Origin: Ignatzschineria sp.
GTDB lineage: Bacteria > Pseudomonadota > Gammaproteobacteria > Cardiobacteriales > Wohlfahrtiimonadaceae
Reading direction: 5' to 3'
Assembly (NCBI GenBank): GCA_030151245.1
Contig: JASLEF010000123.1
Span: 1-20,756, forward strand
DNA: 20,756 bases
The position numbers were made by a program, and so were the translations under genes. Within the stretch, counting starts at the first letter, position 1, and each line of letters starts with the position of its first letter. This document shows, one piece after another, positions 7,850 through 15,847 of the stretch. Under the pieces are notes generated by a model, which did not search any database, was not told where the DNA came from, and was given only the letters and a program-made list of their open reading frames with translations.

Positions 7850-9609
7850 TATTCCTCTACCCATTCAATATTTTCTTCAAGAATTACTTTCTTCTCTGAT
7901 TTGCCAAAGAAAAGATCAAACTTATGATAGAGCTCTTTCGCTTTTTCAGCGTCGCCTAAAGCATCTAAAATCACAATATAGTGTGCAACAATTTCAGGAT
8001 CTTTGTTCTTATGATAAGCCTTTTCAATATATTTCTTCGCTCTCACTAAATCCCCTAACTGATAGTAGGCCCATGCAAGACTATCTTCGATGAAATCCTG
8101 ATTTGGCATTAATAAGTTCGCCTTTGAAATAAAAGGCAATGCCGTTTTTGCATTCGCAGGATCCATTTCAACCAGAGAAAATCCTAAGGCATTATACGCA
8201 ATCGCGTCTTGTGGGTTTGCACGAATTTCTGCCTGAAATATTTCAATCATCTTGTCATAATCTTCTCGCCCAAAGGCACTCATCGCTTTTAAAAATGCTA
8301 ACGATGACCGATTATTTTCCATCAAAAGTTCACCAGATAATGCAATTTCCTTATCTAATAAGACCAATTCTTTGGCATCATGGAGTAGCATCATTTTTTT
8401 TAATGCTAGTCCTGATGCATCATAAATCTCAAGCGCACTAATATCATTAAAATACTGCTCAAAAAGTGGATAGTCTTGCGATTTTAGAGCCATTTTAGCC
8501 TTGATCGTCAAAATTGCTTCTAAATATTCTGGCGTAGGATCTTGAATATCTGGTAATACTTTCAAAAGATTTTCACTATTTCCTAAAATCTCAGAGAAAT
8601 AAAACAGATTAAGGACTGCACGAGTTAATACTTCAGGATTGTCTAATCGTAAATTGAGCATTTCCAAGATATTGTCATAATTGCCCATAACATAAGCCAT
8701 TCCGATAAACTTCTCAAAGACAATCGGTGCTTCATTAGTTGTAATCATTAAACGGACAAGGTGCTGATACGCATCTTCATAATCAAAATTTGAAATTAAT
8801 GCATTAGCTAGTTCTAAACCAATTTCAGGATCTTCATACTTTGCATAGGCATCTTCTAATAACCTAATCGCTTTTTCAGGAGAACCAATATTCCAATAGA
8901 TATAAGTATATAACGCATAAATCTTTGGATTCTCCGGCGCTAACTGCAGAGCTCTTTCTAGATAACTTTCTGCTTCTGAAAATCGAGAGTTATCAATCAG
9001 AAATCCTGCCAATAGCACGAGTGGAAAAGCATCATACTCCTCAAGTGCCGCAAGATTTTTAAAAAGAATGACCTGTGTATCTAGTGGTAACTCAAACTCG
9101 TGAAACTTCTTTAAAATCGCAAAATAAGGAGATACGTCCATCTCCCCATTATTTGAAAGGTACATGAGCGCAACTAAATGATGATATGTTTTCGCAGCAG
9201 ATTCTAAATCACCCGTTAAGAGATAGGCTTCTGCTAAAAGATTATAATTCGTCAGATTTTTAGGATCTTGGATCACTAAGCGCTGAATAAATGGCAGTGC
9301 TTCCGCTATATTCCCTTCCGCAAGATCGAGCTGGATACGGCGCTCTAAAATCTTAGGATCATTTTTTTTGGTTAAGAGCTCATCATAATGTGCCTTTGCA
9401 CCATCCCAGTCTTCTCTCTTTGCGGCGATTTCGGCAGCAAGAAAATCATAAATTTCGGTATTTTCCGCATCATTATAAAAAGTCATCTCTGGCGTTACAG
9501 CATCATTTTCAACCGCAGTCTGTGGAGCTTCTTTCGCGCTCTCTTCTGCAAAAGAGATAGGATATGTCACACATACTAAAAATAGAAAAAGATTATAAAA
9601 TTTCTTCAT
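7849..9609 (-). CDS. Exported tetratricopeptide-repeat protein
   Basis: 586-residue all-helical repeat protein, probably periplasmic or envelope-bound. A signal peptide spans about 1-21 with likely cleavage after SFA. TPR units are visible from about 50 on: 50-110, the block around 196-262 with SYLERALQLAPENPKIYALY, and a C-terminal cluster (about 465-570) whose DSLAWAYYQLGD and DPEIVAHYI segments resemble the conserved end of the Pseudomonas PA4667-like TPR family (from memory). No catalytic motif is present. Its stop overlaps the amidase ATG (TAATG), so the two are probably co-translated; a role in cell-envelope assembly or amidase function is plausible but unproven. An AGGG-containing purine stretch precedes the start. 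The middle (about 300-450) is divergent and may be degenerate repeats. Confidence 0.85.
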   Translation of the reverse strand: MKKFYNLFLFLVCVTYPISFAEESAKEAPQTAVENDAVTPEMTFYNDAENTEIYDFLAAEIAAKREDWDGAKAHYDELLTKKNDPKILERRIQLDLAEGNIAEALPFIQRLVIQDPKNLTNYNLLAEAYLLTGDLESAAKTYHHLVALMYLSNNGEMDVSPYFAILKKFHEFELPLDTQVILFKNLAALEEYDAFPLVLLAGFLIDNSRFSEAESYLERALQLAPENPKIYALYTYIYWNIGSPEKAIRLLEDAYAKYEDPEIGLELANALISNFDYEDAYQHLVRLMITTNEAPIVFEKFIGMAYVMGNYDNILEMLNLRLDNPEVLTRAVLNLFYFSEILGNSENLLKVLPDIQDPTPEYLEAILTIKAKMALKSQDYPLFEQYFNDISALEIYDASGLALKKMMLLHDAKELVLLDKEIALSGELLMENNRSSLAFLKAMSAFGREDYDKMIEIFQAEIRANPQDAIAYNALGFSLVEMDPANAKTALPFISKANLLMPNQDFIEDSLAWAYYQLGDLVRAKKYIEKAYHKNKDPEIVAHYIVILDALGDAEKAKELYHKFDLFFGKSEKKVILEENIEWVEE

Positions 9610-9643
9610 ACCGCCCTGAACTCCCTCAAAATATTGTCATTCA

Positions 9644-9670
9644 TCGACATTTTTTTTATTCTGTTATGAT
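9644..9670 (+). promoter_or_regulatory. Candidate promoter of elbB with extended -10
   Basis: TCGACA (9644-9649) and TATGAT (9665-9670) are 15 bases apart; TGT before TATGAT gives an extended -10 that could offset the short spacer. It lies in the 148-base divergent region shared with the TPR gene, about 80 bases before elbB. Confidence 0.35.
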
Positions 9671-9757
9671 TAGAATAGACTGATTTATCCGATTATTTTA
9701 ACGTAAAAAACAGTCGAGTGTTAATTATTACCACCCTATTTAAAGGAGTAAAGGATT

Positions 9758-10429
9758 ATGAGTACAAAACATTTTGCATTAATTCTTGCAGGCTGTGGTC
9801 ACTTAGATGGTGCGGAAATCACGGAAGCATCAGCCCTCAACATAGCCTTATCTAAGGCAGGATACACCGTCTCTTTTTACGCGCCCAATCGTTATCAAAA
9901 AGATACTATTGAACACATCTCTGGTGAAGAGAGCGCTCCTAACCGTCATATTCTTCAAGAAGCGGCCCGTATTGCTCGCGGTAATATCAAACCAATCGAG
10001 GAGCTTTCGCTATCAGACGTTGACGGGATCGCCATGGCGGGGGGATTTGGCGTTATTAAAAACTTCACTAACTTTGTAGACAAAGGGCTAGATGCCACTT
10101 TACAACCTGATATTGGCGATAAAATCAAAGAGGCAATCGTCACTAAAAAACCTGTTATTGCCATTTGTGCGGCCCCTATGGCCATTGCAATTGCCCTTAA
10201 AGAGTTAGGTATCAAAGATGCGACGTTAACCTTTGGAAAAGCGGCGAATGCTGAAGGATTTCTTCCTGCATTAAATAGTTGGGGTATTGCACATACTGAA
10301 ACTCAAAATAATGAGGCATACAGAGATCCTCAATATCCTATTATTACGAGTGGTGCTTACATGGATAGTGAAGCAACCCCCTATGAGATATTTTTAGGGG
10401 CTGAAGCTTGTATCAAGGCACTCCCCTAG
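9758..10429 (+). CDS. elbB: ElbB, DJ-1/PfpI-family glyoxalase-like protein
   Basis: Member of the class I glutamine-amidotransferase-like fold, 223 residues, co-linear with E. coli ElbB (about 217). Features: N-terminal LAGCGHLDGAE motif with Glu20, the conserved GEESAPNRHILQEAARIARG region (56-75), the GGFGVIKNFTNF loop (95-106), and the nucleophile-elbow Cys137 in AICAAP. E. coli ElbB was linked historically to isoprenoid synthesis and shows weak glyoxalase activity in vitro; its true role is unclear. As I recall, ElbB proteins have His after GSEI; here the residue is Thr (AEIT), which may matter for activity. RBS-like AGGAG and AAGG lie 3-9 bases before ATG. The gene stands divergent from the TPR-amidase operon and is followed by a structured non-coding region. 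Confidence 0.92.
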   Translation: MSTKHFALILAGCGHLDGAEITEASALNIALSKAGYTVSFYAPNRYQKDTIEHISGEESAPNRHILQEAARIARGNIKPIEELSLSDVDGIAMAGGFGVIKNFTNFVDKGLDATLQPDIGDKIKEAIVTKKPVIAICAAPMAIAIALKELGIKDATLTFGKAANAEGFLPALNSWGIAHTETQNNEAYRDPQYPIITSGAYMDSEATPYEIFLGAEACIKALP

Positions 10430-10469
10430 GAGACTCTTTCATTAACAAATAAGGATTAATTCCTTCCTC

Positions 10470-10538
10470 AGATGCTAGTTTACGATCTTACTTCAGATTA
10501 TCAGTCAGTGACAGATCGCAATTTAACTAGCATCTTTT
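10470..10538 (+). terminator. Long interrupted stem-loop after elbB, probable terminator or structured RNA
   Basis: An 11-bp outer stem (AGATGCTAGTT 10470-10480 / AACTAGCATCT 10525-10535) encloses an inner 5-bp stem (CGATC 10483-10487 / GATCG 10514-10518) and a 26-base apical region, ending in TTTT. A small hairpin AAGGA/TCCTT (10451-10465) comes first. The size is larger than a usual terminator and the T-run is short, so another function is possible. Confidence 0.5.
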
Positions 10539-10633
10539 ACTAATTTAAAATATATTAGCTTGTCAATATTTCCCAAAAAGAACCCTATTGATAGACACTT
10601 CCGGCAACAAAATTGCTCAAGATGTGCTCAGGT

Positions 10634-10662
10634 TTTCCACTTTCTCAAAAATCAGGTAAACT
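10634..10662 (+). promoter_or_regulatory. Candidate promoter of hom
   Basis: TTTCCA (10634-10639), 17-base spacer, TAAACT (10657-10662); each matches 4/6 of the sigma70 consensus. It would give a leader of about 145 bases before the preferred ATG. Confidence 0.3.
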
Positions 10663-10813
10663 GAAAAAAAGCGTATTTGTAAAGCAAAACAACCAACAAA
10701 ATTACACTTTTTCAATCCTTAATGATCCTTTTAGCTGACAACAATTGAAGTTTGTTGCTCGATTTGCTAAAAATCATTTTTGTTCATTAATCATTGGAGA
10801 ATTTATATCTATC

Positions 10814-12097
10814 ATGGAGCCTCTTAAAGTAGGACTAATTGGTCTTGGCACTGTTGCCTCTGGCGTCGCCTCTGTATTATCTAAAAATCACACAGACATG
10901 ACTCGTCGAATATCCCGAACACCGATTATTGAAAAAGTCTTTGTTCGTACTCTCGAACGAGAAAATCCTTACCAATTAAATCTCACGACCAATATAGATG
11001 AGATTATCAACAACCATGATATTGATGTTGTCATAGAGCTAATAGGTGGCATCGAACCTGCCCTTACCTATATCAAAACAGCCCTAACCAATGGGAAATC
11101 AGTAATTACTGCTAATAAAGAGTTAATTGCTATTCACGGCAATGAGTTGTTACGTCTCGCAGAAGAAAATCATGTGTTCCTTCGCTTTGAAGCATCCGTT
11201 GCGGGGGGGATTCCTATCCTTAAAACGCTTCGAGAAGGACTCGCCGCAAACCAAATTGATTCAGTGATGGGAATCATTAATGGTACGTCGAACTATATCT
11301 TGACAGAAATGTCAGATAAGGGGGCAGACTTTGCAGAGTGCTTAAAAGAGGCTCAAGCTTTAGGCTATGCAGAAGCCGACCCAACATTTGATATTAAAGG
11401 AATTGATGCAGGTCATAAGTTAACAATCCTTGCCTCTACCGCTTTTGGCATCCCTCTTCATTTTGATGCACTTCATATTGAAGGAATTGATACCATTACC
11501 AAAGATGATATTACCATTAGCCATCAAGAGGGTTATGCGATCAAACATCTTGGAATTGCGCGCCGTAGTGAACAAGGTATCGAACTTCGCGTTCAACCGA
11601 CACTTATTCCTTTAACACATGCTTTCGCCAATGTTAATGGCGTTCTCAACGGTGTTTTTATTCAGGGAAATGCGGTCGGAGAACAATTTCTAAGTGGGCG
11701 AGGTGCCGGGAGTGAAGCAACAGCCTCAGCTGTCATTGCTGATCTACTTGAAATTATTCACAATCAAAAACCGACCTATAGCGCACCCGCTTTAGGCTAC
11801 AAAATGGATAATCTTTCCTCACTTCCTATTCTCTCTAAGCCTGCATTTACCTCAAGTTATTATACGTGTTTTATATATCGTGAGACTGCTGATACACAGG
11901 CACTTCTAGGACAATTAGAGAATTTAGCAACCGCGTCCATAAAGGCACCTTTCAAAATTAAACTTTACAAAGAAAATCAAAGGTTTATTATCACTTGTGA
12001 AAAAACAATTGAAGAAAGTGTAGAAAAACTCCTTAATAATGCTATGTTAATTGAGGGCATTGAGGAAGCGAAGTTAATTCGAATAGAGAAGTTTTAG
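10814..12097 (+). CDS. hom: Homoserine dehydrogenase
   Basis: Reduces aspartate-semialdehyde to homoserine, the branch to threonine and methionine. Monofunctional type: NAD(P)-binding domain (1-130), catalytic domain (about 131-315) and C-terminal ACT domain (about 348-427) for threonine feedback. Visible: nucleotide loop GLGTVASG (10-17), TANKELIA with Lys102, NGTSNYIL (157-164), GYAEADPTFDIKGIDAGHKL with the catalytic Asp/Lys pair (Asp198, Lys202), GRGAGS (296-301). The third Gly of GxGxxG is Ala15. An open frame reaches back to a TTG at 10745, but MEPLKVGLIGLG at 10814 fits the family N-terminus, giving 427 residues; GGAGA lies 13 bases upstream, rather far. No thrB or thrC follows. There is no clear terminator before ilvI, so read-through is possible. 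Confidence 0.93.
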   Translation: MEPLKVGLIGLGTVASGVASVLSKNHTDMTRRISRTPIIEKVFVRTLERENPYQLNLTTNIDEIINNHDIDVVIELIGGIEPALTYIKTALTNGKSVITANKELIAIHGNELLRLAEENHVFLRFEASVAGGIPILKTLREGLAANQIDSVMGIINGTSNYILTEMSDKGADFAECLKEAQALGYAEADPTFDIKGIDAGHKLTILASTAFGIPLHFDALHIEGIDTITKDDITISHQEGYAIKHLGIARRSEQGIELRVQPTLIPLTHAFANVNGVLNGVFIQGNAVGEQFLSGRGAGSEATASAVIADLLEIIHNQKPTYSAPALGYKMDNLSSLPILSKPAFTSSYYTCFIYRETADTQALLGQLENLATASIKAPFKIKLYKENQRFIITCEKTIEESVEKLLNNAMLIEGIEEAKLIRIEKF

Positions 12098-12284
12098 AGG
12101 TTAGCGAATTGACACTGATTTAAAAAATCAGACTAAATCTATAGACGATATAAAAACAATTCTACTCTTCATATGAGTCGTTCAAATTCATAAGTAACGT
12201 CAGCAATTGATTTTGAACGATCAATGAAGCGTCTCAAGATGCTCATTTGACTGAGATTATATATTTAAAAAAAGAGGAGATCCT

Positions 12285-14027
12285 GTGAAATTAAGCGGTG
12301 CAGAAATCATCATCCACTCCTTAATAAAGGAAAACGTGGAGTGTATCTTCGGTTACCCTGGCGGTGCCGTATTACCCCTATACGATGAGATTTACAAACA
12401 AGACACAATTGAACACATTCTGGTCCGCCATGAACAAGCAGCCACTCATGCTGCAGATGGATATGCGCGCACAACTGGTAAACCAGGTGTCGTCCTGGTC
12501 ACTTCAGGACCTGGTCTAACTAATGCTGTCACAGGTATTGCAACTGCTTATATGGATTCCATTCCAATGATTGTCCTATCAGGACAAGTCGCTACAAGCT
12601 TAATTGGGAATGATGCCTTCCAAGAAGTTGACACTGTCGGAATTACCCTTCCATGTGTTAAACATAACTTTTTAGTAAAAGATGTGAATGATCTTGCAAT
12701 CACAATAAAAAAAGCATTCTATATTGCCACAACAGGTCGACCAGGCCCAGTTGTTATTGACCTTCCAAAAGATATTACGGTTCATGAGGCAGAATTTGAT
12801 TATCCAAAAGAGATCAATATGCGTTCCTACAACCCTACGGTAAAAGGACATTCTAAACAGATTGCTCGCGCATATGATCTTATTATGACAGCAGAGCGCC
12901 CCATGGTTTATACCGGTGGCGGTATCATTATCGGTGAAGCACACAATGAGCTTCGTCAGTTTGTAAAAGATTTAAATCTTCCAATCACAAGCACTCTAAT
13001 GGGATTAGGGGCTTATGAAGGAACCGATAAACAGTTCCTTGGCATGTTAGGCATGCATGGAACCTATGAAGCCAATATGGCAATGCATCACTGTGATGTT
13101 TTAGTGGCGTTAGGTGCTCGTTTCGATGACCGTATTACCGGAACACTCGAAAAATTCTGCCCCTATGCAAAAATCATTCATGTGGATGTTGATCCCTCTT
13201 CTATTGCTAAGAACGTTGCAGTTGATCTTCCTATTGTCGGTCAGCTACAGCCTGTTCTTAAAGAACTTAATAATATCCATAAGCAACAAAAAGGTCAGGT
13301 TGACCCAACAGCTCTTGGAAAATGGTGGGATCAAATTGAACAATGGCGTGAGATGAAATCACTAGCTTATGAAAAAAGCGATGTGATTATCAAACCTCAA
13401 TTCGTTGTCGAAAAACTATTTGAAGTAACAGAAGGTCAAGCGATCGTTACCTCAGATGTTGGGCAACATCAAATGTGGGCGGCGCAATATTATCCATTCG
13501 ACGAACCTCGTCAATGGCTCAACTCAGGGGGACTTGGCACAATGGGCTTTGGACTTCCTGCAGCTATGGGTGCAAAAATAGCAAGGCCAGACAAAGATGT
13601 CGCCTGTATTACAGGGGATGGCAGTATTCAGATGATGCTCCAAGAGCTTTCAACAATGCTACAATACTGTTCCCCAGTAAAGATTATTAACCTTAATAAT
13701 GGTTACCTAGGAATGGTTCGTCAATGGCAAGAATTTTTCTTCCAAAAGCGTTACTGCATGAGTTATTTTGACTCTCTTCCTGACTTTGTAAAACTAGCAG
13801 AGGCATATGGTCACAGCGGCGTTCAAATTCACAAACCCAGTGATGTAGAGCCTGCATTAAGAGAAGCTTTCAAACAGAAAGATAAGACAATATTCCTCGA
13901 TTTTATCACGGATCCCAGCGAGAATGTTTACCCAATGATTCCTGCCGGAAAAGGTCACCACGAAATGATCTTAGCGGGTCGCGATAAAATGGAAAATACG
14001 GAAAAAGATGGCTTAAGCCAAGTTTAA
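12285..14027 (+). CDS. ilvI: Acetolactate synthase, large catalytic subunit
   Basis: Thiamine-diphosphate enzyme joining two pyruvates to 2-acetolactate (valine, leucine) or pyruvate with 2-oxobutyrate to 2-aceto-2-hydroxybutyrate (isoleucine). 580 residues, full length. Three domains in order: PYR (about 1-165) with catalytic Glu50 in VRHEQAA, central FAD-binding domain (about 190-330), ThDP domain (about 370-560) with GDGS (444-447) to NN (471-472), and Trp481 in the active-site entrance. The tail ends with VYPMIPAGKGHHEMI, as in anabolic enzymes rather than pyruvate-catabolic ALS. Start is GTG with a strong GAGGAG about seven bases upstream. The small subunit begins 11 bases after the stop. 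It is named ilvI because the partner is IlvH-like. Confidence 0.94.
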   Translation: MKLSGAEIIIHSLIKENVECIFGYPGGAVLPLYDEIYKQDTIEHILVRHEQAATHAADGYARTTGKPGVVLVTSGPGLTNAVTGIATAYMDSIPMIVLSGQVATSLIGNDAFQEVDTVGITLPCVKHNFLVKDVNDLAITIKKAFYIATTGRPGPVVIDLPKDITVHEAEFDYPKEINMRSYNPTVKGHSKQIARAYDLIMTAERPMVYTGGGIIIGEAHNELRQFVKDLNLPITSTLMGLGAYEGTDKQFLGMLGMHGTYEANMAMHHCDVLVALGARFDDRITGTLEKFCPYAKIIHVDVDPSSIAKNVAVDLPIVGQLQPVLKELNNIHKQQKGQVDPTALGKWWDQIEQWREMKSLAYEKSDVIIKPQFVVEKLFEVTEGQAIVTSDVGQHQMWAAQYYPFDEPRQWLNSGGLGTMGFGLPAAMGAKIARPDKDVACITGDGSIQMMLQELSTMLQYCSPVKIINLNNGYLGMVRQWQEFFFQKRYCMSYFDSLPDFVKLAEAYGHSGVQIHKPSDVEPALREAFKQKDKTIFLDFITDPSENVYPMIPAGKGHHEMILAGRDKMENTEKDGLSQV

Positions 14028-14038
14028 GGGAGAAAAAA

Positions 14039-14551
14039 ATGACATTTAATACTGAAACTTCGCGTCATATTATTTCGATCTTAATGGAGAACGAAGCCGG
14101 CGCACTATCTAAGGTAGTAAACCTATTTTCCGCTCGTGGCTACAATATTGATAGCTTAAGCGTTGCAGCAACTGATGATCCCTCTCTTGCGAGATTGACA
14201 TTAGTGACAATTGCCAACAACCATGTCGTTGAACAGATTGTAAAACAACTGAATAAACTCATAGATGTTGTCAAACTCACCGATCTTTGCGATAGTGCTT
14301 ATGTTGAACGCGAAATGATGTTGATTAAGGTTCAGGCTGAAGGCCAAAACCGATCAGAACTCTTTCGTATCAATGAGATGTTCAGAGGTCGCGTTATCGA
14401 CGTCACACCACTTTCATACACCATTGAGATGACTGGAACACAAGAAAAACTCGATGCATTTATCGTCGCAGTTAATGATCTAGGAATCATTGAGATTGTA
14501 CGTTCTGGCGCTCTTGGACTAGTTCGTGGTGCAAAAGGCTTAACACTCTAA
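14039..14551 (+). CDS. ilvH: Acetolactate synthase, small regulatory subunit
   Basis: ACT-domain subunit that activates the large subunit and gives valine inhibition. 170 residues: ACT domain (about 9-84) followed by the IlvH C-terminal domain (85-165), with HVEREMM-type junction seen as YVEREMMLIKV. Gly21 and Asn36 correspond to E. coli IlvH Gly14 and Asn29, positions needed for valine binding (from memory), so the enzyme should be valine-sensitive. GGGAG lies about eight bases before ATG. It is in one operon with ilvI (11-base gap) and is separated from ilvC by 113 bases with a hairpin. Confidence 0.94.
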   Translation: MTFNTETSRHIISILMENEAGALSKVVNLFSARGYNIDSLSVAATDDPSLARLTLVTIANNHVVEQIVKQLNKLIDVVKLTDLCDSAYVEREMMLIKVQAEGQNRSELFRINEMFRGRVIDVTPLSYTIEMTGTQEKLDAFIVAVNDLGIIEIVRSGALGLVRGAKGLTL

Positions 14552-14593
14552 AGTACAATACTTTAGCCACTAAAAATTATTAATAAATATGAG

Positions 14594-14631
14594 ATGTATC
14601 CGCAACACATTTCAAGAAACGGCGGATACAT
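14594..14631 (+). other. Intercistronic hairpin between ilvH and ilvC
   Basis: A perfect 10-bp stem (ATGTATCCGC 14594-14603 / GCGGATACAT 14622-14631) with an 18-base loop. No T-tract follows in either direction, so it is not a classical terminator. It may act as an RNA-processing or stability element allowing different ilvIH and ilvC levels, or as a protein-binding site. Confidence 0.55.
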
Positions 14632-14664
14632 TAATAACAAAGAATTATATAAAGGATATTTAAG

Positions 14665-15681
14665 ATGAATGTTTTTTACGATAAAGATGCCGATATCTCA
14701 TTAATCAAGAACACAACTGTTGCAATCATTGGGTATGGTTCACAAGGTCATGCACATGCGCAAAACCTCAAGGATTCAGGTGTAAACGTTATCGTCGGTC
14801 TTCGTAAAGGTGGCGCATCATGGGATAAAGCCGTGAATGCAGGTCACAACGTAAAAGAAATCGCGGAAGCGACTAAAGCAGCAGACTTCGTTATGGTGCT
14901 TCTTCCAGATGAAAACCAACCTGCTGTCTATCGTGATGCGATTGAGCCAAACCTTAAAAATGGAGCAACGCTTGCATTCGCTCACGGCTTTAACATTCAC
15001 TATAACCAAATCGTTCCACGCAAAGACCTTGATGTCGTAATGGTTGCACCAAAAGGTCCAGGTCACACAGTTCGTTCAGAATATGTAAAAGGTGGCGGTG
15101 TTCCAACATTAATCGCAATTTATCAAGATTCAACCGGCAAAGCTCGCGATATCGCCCTCTCATATGCTTCTGCAAATGGTGGTGGTAAAGCAGGTGTTAT
15201 CGAAACATCATTCCAAGAAGAGACTGAAACAGACCTCTTTGGGGAGCAAGCTGTTCTTTGTGGTGGCGCTGTTGAGCTTGTTAAGGCAGGTTTTGAAGTA
15301 CTTACAGAAGCAGGATATGCTCCAGAAATGGCATATTTTGAGTGCTTACATGAGTTAAAATTAATTGTAGACTTAATGTATGAAGGCGGGATTGAAAACA
15401 TGAACTATTCAATCTCTAACAACGCAGAATACGGTGAGTATGTCACAGGTCCTGAAATCATTACTGAAGATACTAAAGATGCAATGCGTTACGCACTCTA
15501 TCGTATCCAATCAGGTGAATATGCAAAAATGTTTATTCAGGAAGGTATGACAAACTACCCTTCAATGACTGCGCTTAGACGCTTAACGGCAGAACATCCA
15601 ATTGAGAAAACAGGTGCTAAACTCCGTGCAATGATGCCATGGATTACAGAAAACAGCCTTGTTGACCAATCAAAAAACTAA
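14665..15681 (+). CDS. ilvC: Ketol-acid reductoisomerase, class I
   Basis: Mg-dependent isomerisation and NADPH reduction of 2-acetolactate or 2-aceto-2-hydroxybutyrate to the dihydroxy acid, the step after IlvIH. The 338-residue length is that of the short class I enzymes. Rossmann domain with GYGSQGHAHAQNL (23-35) and the cofactor loop GLRKGGASW (45-53), where Arg47 and Ser52 favour NADPH. His107 in AHGFN and metal ligands Asp190, Glu194, Glu226 and Glu230 plus Ser251 are all present at the standard class I positions. AAAGGA lies about nine bases upstream. It is the last gene of the ilvI-ilvH-ilvC block and is closed by a strong terminator. ilvD, ilvE and leu genes are not in the window. 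Confidence 0.96.
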   Translation: MNVFYDKDADISLIKNTTVAIIGYGSQGHAHAQNLKDSGVNVIVGLRKGGASWDKAVNAGHNVKEIAEATKAADFVMVLLPDENQPAVYRDAIEPNLKNGATLAFAHGFNIHYNQIVPRKDLDVVMVAPKGPGHTVRSEYVKGGGVPTLIAIYQDSTGKARDIALSYASANGGGKAGVIETSFQEETETDLFGEQAVLCGGAVELVKAGFEVLTEAGYAPEMAYFECLHELKLIVDLMYEGGIENMNYSISNNAEYGEYVTGPEIITEDTKDAMRYALYRIQSGEYAKMFIQEGMTNYPSMTALRRLTAEHPIEKTGAKLRAMMPWITENSLVDQSKN

Positions 15682-15755
15682 ATTTAATAGAGCTATCTCA
15701 ATCATAGCGCCCCCTTTAAAATACACAAAGGGTTAAATTTAGAATAAATGTTAAG

Positions 15756-15789
15756 ATGCCTTAAGCCATAAAACTTAAGGCATTTTTTT
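15756..15789 (+). terminator. Rho-independent terminator after ilvC
   Basis: Perfect 10-bp stem (ATGCCTTAAG 15756-15765 / CTTAAGGCAT 15774-15783), eight-base loop, then a run of seven T. It separates ilvIHC from the DAHP synthase gene. Confidence 0.88.
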
Positions 15790-15847
15790 GTGAGTTTATC
15801 ATTATCGAATTTCATCACACTCAAAAATAAAAATAGGAATATCAATT

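Larger units (their letters stand above)
10430..10813. other. Intergenic region between elbB and hom
   Basis: 384 bases without a supported gene once hom is started at 10814. It holds the elbB 3' stem-loops (10451-10538), the hom promoter candidate (10634-10662), and a pair of GCTCA direct repeats 11 bases apart (10615-10630). I looked for a threonine-rich leader peptide and saw none. Confidence 0.6.

Noticed and set aside
7850..7864. Five-residue longer amidase start
   Set aside because: No RBS precedes it, whereas the ATG at 7849 has GAGGA and overlaps the upstream stop.
7629..8093. 154-codon plus-strand open frame
   Set aside because: It lies antisense across the amidase-TPR junction, has no RBS and no recognisable domain; the minus-strand genes explain the sequence.
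10745..10813. N-terminal extension of homoserine dehydrogenase from a TTG codon
   Set aside because: There is no RBS before the TTG, and family proteins begin at the MEPLKVGLIGLG position.
12115..12131. Hairpin after hom as a terminator
   Set aside because: The stem is AT-rich with a three-base loop and no T-tract follows.
12109..12137. Promoter before ilvI with a perfect TTGACA
   Set aside because: No acceptable -10 occurs at 16-18 bases (ACTAAA or CTAAAT only), and the spacer is itself a CTGATTT/AAATCAG hairpin.
12172..12192. Leader peptide for attenuation of ilvI
   Set aside because: The only short frame with ATG reads MSRSNS, with no Ile, Val or Leu codons, and no terminator pair follows.
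15123..15401. Minus-strand open frame inside ilvC
   Set aside because: It is antisense to a highly conserved enzyme; its Ser/Pro/Ala-rich translation is typical of a shadow frame.
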